DNA of 64,000 nucleotides, from the NCBI GenBank assembly GCA_965205905.1, contig CBDBHZ010000001.1, positions 62,001 through 126,000 of the forward strand, given 5' to 3'. The position numbers and the translations under genes were made by a program. This document shows positions 18,901 to 26,800 of the stretch, piece by piece. The DNA comes from JAHZMA01 sp965205905 (GTDB taxonomy: Bacteria > Pseudomonadota > Alphaproteobacteria > JABAAW01 > JAHZMA01). The stretch's first letter is position 1, and each line of letters opens with the position of its first letter. The notes below the pieces were generated by a model that was not told the origin of the DNA, ran no database searches, and saw only the letters and a list, made by a program, of their open reading frames with translations.

Positions 18901-21900
18901 AAGCAGGCACAAACGCACTCACATTCACGAATCTGATCACCAGAGGCACTGATGGAAGCTTTGCCACCACCGATGGCAAAGAATTAGCAGGCACAGCCAA
19001 TGCCAAATTTTACGGAGGCGATAGCCAAGAATTGGGTGGCACATTCAGCCTGCAAAACGCATCAGGCGAGGGCTATGTCGGCTTTTTCGGCGCACAACGT
19101 GGCTATGTGCTTGCGCCCAAAACAGTGGCAATCGCAACCACCAATCTACCAACAGAAACTGATAATGTTACGGGGCTAACAGGCTTTCAAGACCCCACCC
19201 GTGGCACGACAGGCAAAGAGAATAATTACCTGAATGTTGATAATTTGGTGAGAATCAAAGACGATAATATCACTAGAACCATCACGCTTGATGGGGTAAC
19301 TGGTGCTGTTGCCTATTTTGAATATGCCAGTGATGGTAATTATGCCACCAATACCGATGCTGCCGCTACTGGCTTACAACTATATATTGATAATAAACAC
19401 TATATATCAGGTGCGCATACTGGCGATGGAGCCGCAATTTCTGCCACTGGTGTTGCCACAGGTGGCGGTGATGGCGTTACCATCAGCAATTTTCAACTGG
19501 ATAGTGATGATGGTAGTAGTGCTGATAAGACTGGTGTGTTCGGCTTTATAAACTATTATTATCTGGCGCTGGTCAGTTGGGATGAAACCCATAATGATTA
19601 CAACCGTTTCGGCTATGGCATTACGGGTTACGAAACGGCAACAACAGGCGATAATGCCCTTTTAACCACTGGCACAAACATTTTCACTGGTATAGGCAGA
19701 GGCCGCTATCAGGAAGGCACTGGCACAACCAATACCCGCTTTAATATTGAGGCAGAAATTGATTTTGCAACGCGCATGGTTTCATTAAAAAGCACTGGCA
19801 CTAGCGCTTGCGATGCCGATGGCAAGAATTGTGTAACACCGATTGCTCACCTCAATTTTATGACCGATGTTGTAACTTACGATGCAGGCACAAACGCGCT
19901 GAACTTTAACAATGTTACCACCGATGGCTATGTTGATGAAGGCGATGCAGCTAACAATATCGCCTCACTTTCAGGTGATTTATCTGCCAAATTCTACGGA
20001 CCACTCACCTCAGAATTAGGTGGCACATTCAGCTTTCAAAACGACATTGCGGGCTATATCGGCTATTTTGGCGCAGAGCGTGACTATATCGTCAATGCCA
20101 CCATCGCCAGCACCCCAGCTGATGCAGTAATTACCAATAACAACACCGACCCAGTAACAATGAAAACTGTGCCAACAACATTTACCACACTCACAGATTT
20201 TAATGATCCAATGCGTAACGACACAGTGGGCAATGCGCTACCTATGGAATTGGTGAAAATCACCACAAATTTTGAGAATAAAACCATTTCTAGCGATATA
20301 TTCACCGGTGGCGCGGTTGAGTTTTCTTATAGTGGTGCTGGTAATTGGCAAAGTGTGAACGAGAATGAGGCGGTTACATTATATTTTGCAGATAGATTAT
20401 ATAGTATCGGCGGTTTCGGTAACGGGGATGCTTTTATTACTAGAACAAGTAATGATGTGCGCGTCAGTGTTGGTGGTGGGCCTCGCATCCGTAGTAGTAA
20501 TGATGTTGCGCCTAGCTATGTAGAATTAGCAAGAGGTTACTTTGGCTTTAATGCAGCCTATATGGCAAGCATCAGATATACTCTAAAAGAAACCACTTAT
20601 GATAGCTTCGCTTATGGCATGGCTGGCTTTGATACCACGCACAATGGTGGCATCATCAAAACCACTGGCACCACTATCTTCACGGGTAAAGGTAGGGGTT
20701 ACGCCAATGATAAGAGTAATGATAACAGAACGATTTACTTTGATATTGATGCAGAGATTGATTTTGCAACGCGCATGGTTTCATTGCAAAGCAAAAATTC
20801 TTGCACCAATTCGCATGAATGCGGAACCACACAACGCCCTGACTATAATTTCAGCGGTAACTTAATCTATGCTGATGGGGTGAACGCGCTTACTGGCACA
20901 TTCACCACTGTGGGTGATGAAAATCGCGCTTCGCTTACTGGCGCGGCTACTGCCAAATTTTACGGACCGCAATCTGATGAATTGGGTGGCACATTCGCGC
21001 TTAGTAATGCAAATGCAAATTATGTCGGCTATTTTGGGGGGCAACGTAGCTTTATTGTGTTGCCAGTTCAATTGAGTAACACCAGCCATACTGAGACGCC
21101 AATGTCAGAAGATAAGAAAAGCCTCACAGGCTTTAATGATACCAGTCGTGCAGGCGTAACAGGCGTTACCCTAAATGTTGCATCAATCGTGCAAATCACC
21201 AAAAATGCTGATGCTGAGAAAGAAACCATTCTTAATGAGAAAATCAGCGGTGGCGTGACGCAGTTTAATTATGATGCTGAAACTGATTCTAACCAACCTA
21301 ATTATGAACATTTTGCTGATAGCAATGCTTTAACGCTGTATTTTGCTGATAAAAAATATGAATCAACATCGGGATATGGTGATGCAGATGGTATTAGGAG
21401 TAGTGTTACTAATACGGATGGTGATGTGCCTGATTATTTTGATTTGGATATAGATGCTGGCAAATTCGGTTTTCTTTCCAAATATATGGCAAGGTTTTAT
21501 TGGGAAATATACCAAAATAAAACTTACGGCTTTGGCATCACTGGCTTTGAAACTGATGGTGCTGATATTCCTACCACTGGCACGGGCATTATATTTACCG
21601 GCGAAGGGCAAGGGCAGTATCATGATAAAGATAGTGCAACTGGTGGTGGTGGCAACCTTCGTTACTTTGCCATCACTGCCACTGCTGATTTTGGTGAACG
21701 CAAAGTTGCTTTACAAAGCAGTAACACATGTAGTTCAACGCTCAGTGCGAGCAGCATATGCACGGATGGTAATAGTCAGAAAAACCACCTTAATTTTAAG
21801 GGTGAGTTAAGCTATGGGGTTACGACGGGTGGCACGCCTACTGCCATTAACAACCTCACTGGCACAATCAAAACCGCTGGCGGTAATAAGGATTTCGCTA

Positions 21901-22046
21901 ATGATGACGGCACAGAAATGAATGGCTCAGCCAATGCCCGCTTTTATGGCACAGGTGCTGATGTCGCCACCGAATTCGGCGGCACATTCAGCCTAACAGG
22001 CGCAGATTCAGGCTATGTGGGGTATTTCGGAGCGAAAAAACCTTAA
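15969..22046 (+). CDS. giant TbpB-like lipoprotein with six barrels
   Basis: 2025 residues. The lipoprotein signal MKQLILPIFLSLTLIAC (lipobox LIAC) leads into six TbpB-like barrels of about 300-350 residues. Their closing signatures are ARFYGANTVASPLEFGGTF, ARFYGT...AKEFGGTF, AKFYGGDSQELGGTF, AKFYGPLTSELGGTF, AKFYGPQSDELGGTF and ARFYGTGADVATEFGGTF. Each ends in Y.GxFGA. Every barrel carries the F.G.G.G.Y strand and a cysteine pair in the loop after it. Barrels 1 and 2 also start with a short two-Cys motif (CPEDISKC, CAEEISSC) and are closest to each other. Barrels 3-6 form a second group with a GLTGF.D..R lead-in. The RBS GGAG lies before the ATG. TbpB and fHbp have at most two such barrels, so six is far beyond the usual. 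Predicted on the cell surface; ligand unknown. Confidence 0.85.
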   Translation: MKQLILPIFLSLTLIACSSGGAAPNSDNTPDPVVKTDTECPEDISKCDPNTEIFKFTESLGAIIVGTQTEPALNSQTSLTTVASTATLENSLTVTLPAIAVLFNDSTAYTRIDGITTWRDDSEALHQKGLTLTRTASLSRTDILGDSAYPTVQLSFDGTSTIGAEIYADKTYSATADRDAFFTSPSASMAYVTWTQTATADFTETNASPVEYSKMGMAIAGFATEMLSDIGTATFTGKGEGVYGVVVADSLETYNTTFTTGVTVNFAGSTLNFTTTNIDCDDCTLPEGVTNADLDLTATGLGFVDGNNISGTIDTTVASTQTNILAGTVDARFYGANTVASPLEFGGTFALINADTSYYYGAFGARIDASGIITTCAEEISSCTANIESFTFAESLGALTVETQTEATDPQPDSLTVVADANSTVTLPAIAVLFNDSTDYMRGNNALDWMVAGDLNPNGITIARTASLSRTPLDSSPYPTISLTFDGANPIVAVVNADETYTTTADTSSAFFGFTAANMAYVTLTATATADFDNANNSPLKYSKQGMAIAGIETTDFMGLNGGAQFTGKGKGVYGVLQTDESFTTYNTIFDIIVNANFTNKTVDFHSTGTVACMGCTALPTGVNLDVTAVDLSFADDANNAVNNTSGDATAGTLSGTLDARFYGTDDTATTEINESAKEFGGTFALTHADTSYYYGAFGAEVGEWSVVSNDVTTLATITDSTQNPEVVYTTPTADEASKQGLTSFTDDTRFNNGTPDTLGDDVGLTNITLPASIVTIERSTTSNTITNTIVGNDVANHAVLDFSYNATGQFVASATNPTALYFGDKRYAVLASLELSQDTIKHDGANVDTSDGANINAFIINKADSSDSFGFAAEYMVNISWATLNNTAGAGIAGFETATPLTAVTTRFNGRGIGYYADTTFQPSNGIRYFDMVADIDFGNYIVALESSNTCTSSVVTDCTGTALKTEHDFKGDLTYKAGTNALTFTNLITRGTDGSFATTDGKELAGTANAKFYGGDSQELGGTFSLQNASGEGYVGFFGAQRGYVLAPKTVAIATTNLPTETDNVTGLTGFQDPTRGTTGKENNYLNVDNLVRIKDDNITRTITLDGVTGAVAYFEYASDGNYATNTDAAATGLQLYIDNKHYISGAHTGDGAAISATGVATGGGDGVTISNFQLDSDDGSSADKTGVFGFINYYYLALVSWDETHNDYNRFGYGITGYETATTGDNALLTTGTNIFTGIGRGRYQEGTGTTNTRFNIEAEIDFATRMVSLKSTGTSACDADGKNCVTPIAHLNFMTDVVTYDAGTNALNFNNVTTDGYVDEGDAANNIASLSGDLSAKFYGPLTSELGGTFSFQNDIAGYIGYFGAERDYIVNATIASTPADAVITNNNTDPVTMKTVPTTFTTLTDFNDPMRNDTVGNALPMELVKITTNFENKTISSDIFTGGAVEFSYSGAGNWQSVNENEAVTLYFADRLYSIGGFGNGDAFITRTSNDVRVSVGGGPRIRSSNDVAPSYVELARGYFGFNAAYMASIRYTLKETTYDSFAYGMAGFDTTHNGGIIKTTGTTIFTGKGRGYANDKSNDNRTIYFDIDAEIDFATRMVSLQSKNSCTNSHECGTTQRPDYNFSGNLIYADGVNALTGTFTTVGDENRASLTGAATAKFYGPQSDELGGTFALSNANANYVGYFGGQRSFIVLPVQLSNTSHTETPMSEDKKSLTGFNDTSRAGVTGVTLNVASIVQITKNADAEKETILNEKISGGVTQFNYDAETDSNQPNYEHFADSNALTLYFADKKYESTSGYGDADGIRSSVTNTDGDVPDYFDLDIDAGKFGFLSKYMARFYWEIYQNKTYGFGITGFETDGADIPTTGTGIIFTGEGQGQYHDKDSATGGGGNLRYFAITATADFGERKVALQSSNTCSSTLSASSICTDGNSQKNHLNFKGELSYGVTTGGTPTAINNLTGTIKTAGGNKDFANDDGTEMNGSANARFYGTGADVATEFGGTFSLTGADSGYVGYFGAKKP

Positions 22047-22047
22047 C

Positions 22048-22080
22048 AAAAAAAGGGTCTGTATCGCAAGATACAGACCC
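22048..22080 (-). terminator. terminator of the second HCBP-like gene
   Basis: GGGTCTGTATC (22055-22065) pairs with GATACAGACCC (22070-22080) around a GCAA tetraloop. The minus strand continues into seven Ts (22048-22054). It lies just after the convergent six-barrel gene and may also stop that transcript. Confidence 0.75.
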
Positions 22081-22113
22081 GAAGTTAGAGGGAGGTAAGT
22101 TAAACTTAAAATT

Positions 22114-22413
22114 CTATGATGGTATCCGTAAAATGCTACCATTTGCCAAATGAAAACTTGGTGCGTAAGCAATCGGTTGCTTGCCATTGCGGTCAAAAAA
22201 ATGTTTGAGATAAATCTCGTCGCCAGCAACCCCAACACGCACAATCAAATTGCGGTTATTTTCGGGGGCACGGTAAAAACGCACATGCTCGTTGGTAATG
22301 TGCGAATGAAAATGCACGTTGCGGACTTGCTCAGCATGATCCAAAAGCCTGCCAGAGCCAATGCCAAAAAATAATGTTTTGCCATAATTGATTTCTGATA
22401 ATTGTAAAGCCAT
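22114..22413 (-). CDS. small protein resembling a standalone HCBP_related (RTX-associated) domain, copy 2
   Basis: 99 residues, no signal peptide. The run TLFFGIGSG..LDHAEQVRNVHF...ITNEHVRFYRA...RNLIVRVGVAGDEIYLKHFF....IAYAPSFHLANGSIL fits the HCBP_related pattern closely: a Gly-Ser start, a D.V.F strand, an 'IT.E.V...R' helix, an 'LIV.V..AGDEI.LK.FF' strand, and a final F..G. It aligns without gaps through its centre to the 116-aa product at 11398. No calcium-binding nonapeptides are present and no RTX gene is nearby. It is convergent with the six-barrel lipoprotein gene. A cytoplasmic or Sec-independent secreted location is possible. The family call is from motif pattern. Confidence 0.55.
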   Translation of the reverse strand: MALQLSEINYGKTLFFGIGSGRLLDHAEQVRNVHFHSHITNEHVRFYRAPENNRNLIVRVGVAGDEIYLKHFFDRNGKQPIAYAPSFHLANGSILRIPS

Positions 22414-22468
22414 AATTTTGTTCCTTTTGTTTGAGGGGGTTATAACCGCCTCGTTAATAATAAGTTAA

Positions 22469-22497
22469 TATATACAGCCAATATGCAAGGTTGTCAA
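22469..22497 (-). promoter_or_regulatory. putative promoter of the second HCBP-like gene
   Basis: On the minus strand TTGACA (22497-22492), 17 bases, TATATA (22474-22469). The spacer contains TTGCAT, which is also found upstream of the paralogue (complement of ATGCAAG at 11825). Confidence 0.5.
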
Positions 22498-22651
22498 TAA
22501 AAAAGTTAATATTTCTTAATAAATTTATCAATAATTTTTAATAAAATGACGCTATTTTCATGAAATCATTGTTTTTCAATGGTTTACGGTGTGGCGGAAC
22601 GTGTTGCTTCGCATTATTGTATCAAGGGGGTGCGATGATTTCCATTAATAT

Positions 22652-22770
22652 TTAAGGGGGCGCGAATTCGCTTATCGATGCGCGCTTGTCAAATTTTTGT
22701 CCGTAGGACAATTTGCCAAGCAGACGCCTCTTGCGAATGCCCCCTTAACAACCCCCGCTGTGCTTAATAC
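22652..22770. repeat. palindromic MITE-like repeat, copy 2
   Basis: TTAAGGGGG (22652-22660) and CCCCCTTAA (22740-22748) are inverted ends. The interior matches copy 1 (GATGCGCGCTTGTCAAA, TTTTTGTCCGTAGGACAA, TTTGCCAAGCAGACGCCTCT). It is followed by the CCCCCGCTGTGCTTAATAC form of the adjoining module. Confidence 0.8.
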
Positions 22771-23128
22771 GCCTACCATACTTGCCTTAACCCCCGCCAA
22801 ATTTTTGTCGAATCGAGTGCCGAATCGCAAAAATCGCCCTTAATCTTAAAAAAAATGTCTAAAAGATAAAAAAAGACTTGCAAAAAAAACAGAATCTAGT
22901 AAATTCACGCTATGGCAGTGAAGAGACTGTGATGTCTCGCAAAATATGAATGGATTATCCACTTTTGCATTGCCTGTATTTCAGAAGTGATTCGGTTTGG
23001 CTTAATATATGGTTAGCTTAATATATGATGTGCCGAATATTCTGACTGGTTCAATAAAAATTAATATGGGATTTGTATCAGCAAAATGAGCTATATGCTA
23101 TCAATCCTTTATCATGAGGCAATTTAAC

Positions 23129-23854
23129 ATGCGACCATCTAACCAAAGACGATTTCAACGTGGGCGTCATCCGAATAACAACAGAAATTCTGGAAATTCT
23201 GGCAGACAAATTAACCGTAATACCAGTTTTGAATCTAACGGCCCTAGTATGCGCCTACGTGGCACAGCGCAACAATTGGCTGAGAAATATCAGCAACATG
23301 CACGCGATGCGGGCGCCAATGGCGATTTTGTGTTACGCGAGAGTTTTTTGCAACATGCCGAATATTATTACCGAATGCTTGAGCCGATGGACCAGCAAAA
23401 TAACAGTGCCGAGACCCAAAATGGTGAGGGCGATATGAATGGAGGCGATGCACAGGCTGATGCCAATCAGGATAATGGTGGTTATGAAAATGCTCAAAAT
23501 AGTGGCGGTTATGATAATAATAATCGCGGTAATGAGAGTCGTGGTAATAATCCGCGTCAACGGCGCAGAAGATGGGAAATGAACGGCAATGGTGAGTCCA
23601 ATAATGCTGATAATAACCCCGCAAGTGATAACGCTGTTGCAAGTGATAATGAGGCCGTAGGCGATAATAATGCGTCAACAGCTGATACAAGCGATAATAG
23701 TGCGCCTAGTGCTACCGCTACTGCAACCAAAACCGCAGATAGCACTGTGGCACGGCGGACTGCTGTGAGGCGGACTGTTAAAAAACCCGCAACTGATACA
23801 GCCGACCCGTTTAAGGGTGATATGCCCTCATTCTTGAGCATTGATGATAAATAG
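23129..23854 (+). CDS. DUF4167 domain protein
   Basis: 241 residues from the ATG at 23129. GAGG nine bases upstream and the family start (MRP.NQRR) favour it over the ATG at 23114. The N-terminal 90 residues are the conserved DUF4167 region: a basic RGRxxN-rich start, then RNTSFESNGPSMRLRGTAQQLAEKYQQHARDA...GDFVLRESFLQHAEYYYRML. The remainder is low-complexity Asn/Gly/Asp/Ala, with a basic RQRRRRW patch and a VARRTAVRRTVKK tail. The domain is widespread in Alphaproteobacteria, usually directly after prmC, and probably binds nucleic acid (inference from composition). Here about 12 kb of accessory genes separate it from prmC. Confidence 0.85.
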   Translation: MRPSNQRRFQRGRHPNNNRNSGNSGRQINRNTSFESNGPSMRLRGTAQQLAEKYQQHARDAGANGDFVLRESFLQHAEYYYRMLEPMDQQNNSAETQNGEGDMNGGDAQADANQDNGGYENAQNSGGYDNNNRGNESRGNNPRQRRRRWEMNGNGESNNADNNPASDNAVASDNEAVGDNNASTADTSDNSAPSATATATKTADSTVARRTAVRRTVKKPATDTADPFKGDMPSFLSIDDK

Positions 23855-23882
23855 AATCATTCGCGGATAAAATTATCTATCA

Positions 23883-26800
23883 TCATTTATTGCTGGTGAT
23901 GAATGCGCCGATATAAGATTTATCGCCATTCTTCATAGAAAATGTGCCACCTAACTCTGTTGCACGGCCTGAATCTATTGGGATATTCACATTCCCATAG
24001 CCAATTTGCCGATAGAAACGTGCATCCATTGTGCCTGCCATATTATCGACGCTAACATTACCCTTAATATTATTTGTACCCGCATCGTAAGTGAGCGTGC
24101 TTGTAAAATCAAGATTCGTTAATGGGACATCGTCGCTGATATTTTTAGTATCGCTTGCAGTGAATGTGATGTTACGATTTTCAAAATCAACATTAGCGGT
24201 TACACCAAATTTTGTGGAAGTAATCGTGCCAGTATCAGCATATCTGCCATTGCCACCGCCAGTAAAGTTACCAGTATTTTCGGTAGGTATATCTTGCCCG
24301 CGCATTTCATTGCCAGTAACCATGTAGCCATGTTGCGTGGTTTCAGTGTCGCTTGTGCCGCTATTGCCGCGCTCACTCACCAAGCCCCATTCCACATAAA
24401 TTGAATGATATAATAAAAGCCCAAATGGTTCAAAATCTATCACGAATCGCGCAGAATCATAAATCTCAGTGCCAGTAATTTCTGCTTTTATTGCAACGTT
24501 CGAGTCTGAATCATATTTTTTGATATATTTAAATGCTTCGCTTATGGTCACTTCTCCTACTTTTTCGCCATTGCTAAAGTTTTGAACGTCATATTCATTG
24601 CCACCAATATAAAAAACTGGACGCATCCCGCCTTTGCCAGGAGATTTATAGTTCATAGAAATCACAGATTCGGCAATTTTGGCTATCACATTTGTTTCAC
24701 TATCAGGGCTTCCCCATGCATCAGTTTCACTGTCACGGCTATAGCTGGCATGGTAATCCTGTTGCACTGCCAAAGCTGCGTAAATATAGTCATATGTTGT
24801 GTTGTTATTGCCTGAATTATACGTGCTTTCAAAGGCATCAAGGTTTGCGAGTAGATTGCCAGAATCAAGCGCAGGCGCATCAGTGGTTTGAATGGTGCTA
24901 ATATGGTAATCCACTGGTGGCGGTGGCGGCGTAAAGGAATTACCGCGCGTATCTGTGGGGTTATAATAAGTGGCTGATGCGCCGAATGCACCAATATAAG
25001 AGAGACCTTGATTGTTTCGCATGGCGAATGTGCCACCTAATTCTAATGGGTCGCCCGCAACGCTATAAAAGCGCGCATCAACAATGCCCACCATACCATT
25101 GATGCCAGTATTGCCGTTAATATCATTCACGCCTGCTTTATAAGTCAATGCGCTGGTAAAATTCAACTGAGGCAATGCAACCGCATTACCATCTTTCACC
25201 GCACTTGTATTGCGCGTGGTTAATGCAATGTTGTAGCTATCAAAGTCAATCGTGGCAGTTAGATTAAATTCAGGCAAATAAATATCGCCATTATTATCAT
25301 ATCTACCCTTGCCATAGCCGTTAAAGATGGCAGTGCCATTTTGCGCCGATAGTTGGGCAGTGCCAGTTTCATTCCCCGCAATCATGTAGCCATGCTCGGT
25401 TTTAGCAGTTTTGATGAGCGTCCATTGTGCGTAAACCAGATTATTATACTCAAAATTAGTTGTTCTTTCAGCATCAATAATGGTTAGTCTATCCACTATC
25501 ACTGTGGCAGTATCATAACTCGGTGTGTTGGTGATAGCGCCCATAAAACCCTCTCTTAGCGTAAAATCTGCATTTTCATCAGAAAGTTCTGGCACCTCAT
25601 ATTGGCTTGCACCCACATAAAGCGTAACGTCATAAATTGCATAACCGCCATTACCATCACCGAAAGTGAGACCTAAAATAGGTGAGAGGATATTTGATAC
25701 TGTTTTGTCACCATCATCATCATTTTGTTGCACCGCCAATGCTTTCATTGTGTGTTCTGATAAACCCCCACCCAACGCTATTGACGCAGCTGTATCAAAT
25801 GGAAAAGATAGCGTATCAGTAGCTGGCTCCCAAATTGTTGTTATGTTCCGAATGCCGTTAGCAACAGGCGATGTTCCATCACCACGCGGGGTGAAAACAC
25901 CCGGTAGGGTTACGAGTGATTGTTGAATACCATGATGGCTACCCGAAGTGGCGAATGCACCAATATAAGATGATGTATTATTTCGCATGGCGAATGTGCC
26001 ACCCAATTCCAGATTCTGATATTGTGTGGTATAATAACGCGCATCAACATTGCCCGCCATGCCATTACTGCTAACAATGCCACCGATATTATTCACACCT
26101 TCTTCATGGGTTAATGTGCTGGTAAAATTAAGGTAAGATAAATCAACCTTATTACCATCTTTCATCGCGCTTGTATCGCTGGTGATTAATTCGATGCTAT
26201 TGCTCGGAAAATTAACTTTGGCAGTTACCTCAAATTCAGGGAAATAAATGACACCATTGGCATCATATCTGCCCTTACCAAATCCGGTAAATGTTGGCTT
26301 GCCAAGCGCATTATTCATTTGAGCTTTGTTGGCTTCATTGCCTGCAATCATATAGCCATGCTCGGTTTTGGCTTCGCTAATGGTAACGCCATCTTCGGTT
26401 TGGGCATCTTTGGTCAGCTCCCATTCTACATAAAGAATATCATCATATTCAAACTTAGTTCTCACATCAAAATTGAAAAAGGATTTTCTATCGATGGTGA
26501 TTTTTGCGCTATCATAATCGCTTGCATTGCTAATATCACCATGAAAGCCCTCACGATTTATATTCAAAAGATTTGTTGCCAGATATTGGTTGTTGCCTGC
26601 ATAAAGCGTAACATCATCAATGCTATCATCTGAACCATCAAAAGTGAGTGCCAAAATAGGTGAGATGATATTTGATAGTGTTTTGCTGCCATCATCATCA
26701 TTTTGTTGCACTGCCAATGCTGACAAAGTAAGAGATTCTGTGTGGCTTCTATCATTCGTCAATGCCGTCGATATGAAGATTGAATGCGTTTTATTGATAG

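Larger units (their letters stand above)
22414..23128. other. 715-base intergenic region with repeat copies
   Basis: No gene is seen. It holds the promoter at 22469-22497, a truncated repeat end ATCAAGGGGGTGCG (about 22620-22634), the full repeat at 22652-22770, and AT-rich sequence up to the DUF4167 start. The gap separates the lipoprotein island from the core gene that would normally follow prmC. Confidence 0.5.

Noticed and set aside
22877..22915. Promoter TTGCAA/TAAATT upstream of DUF4167
   Set aside because: Spacing of 16 with a weak -10 and more than 200 bases from the gene in AT-rich sequence; not distinguishable from chance.
23244..23690. His/Tyr-rich minus-strand open frame opposite the DUF4167 gene
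   Set aside because: Its composition mirrors the Asn/Asp-rich codons of the real gene on the plus strand; no family features or ribosome site.
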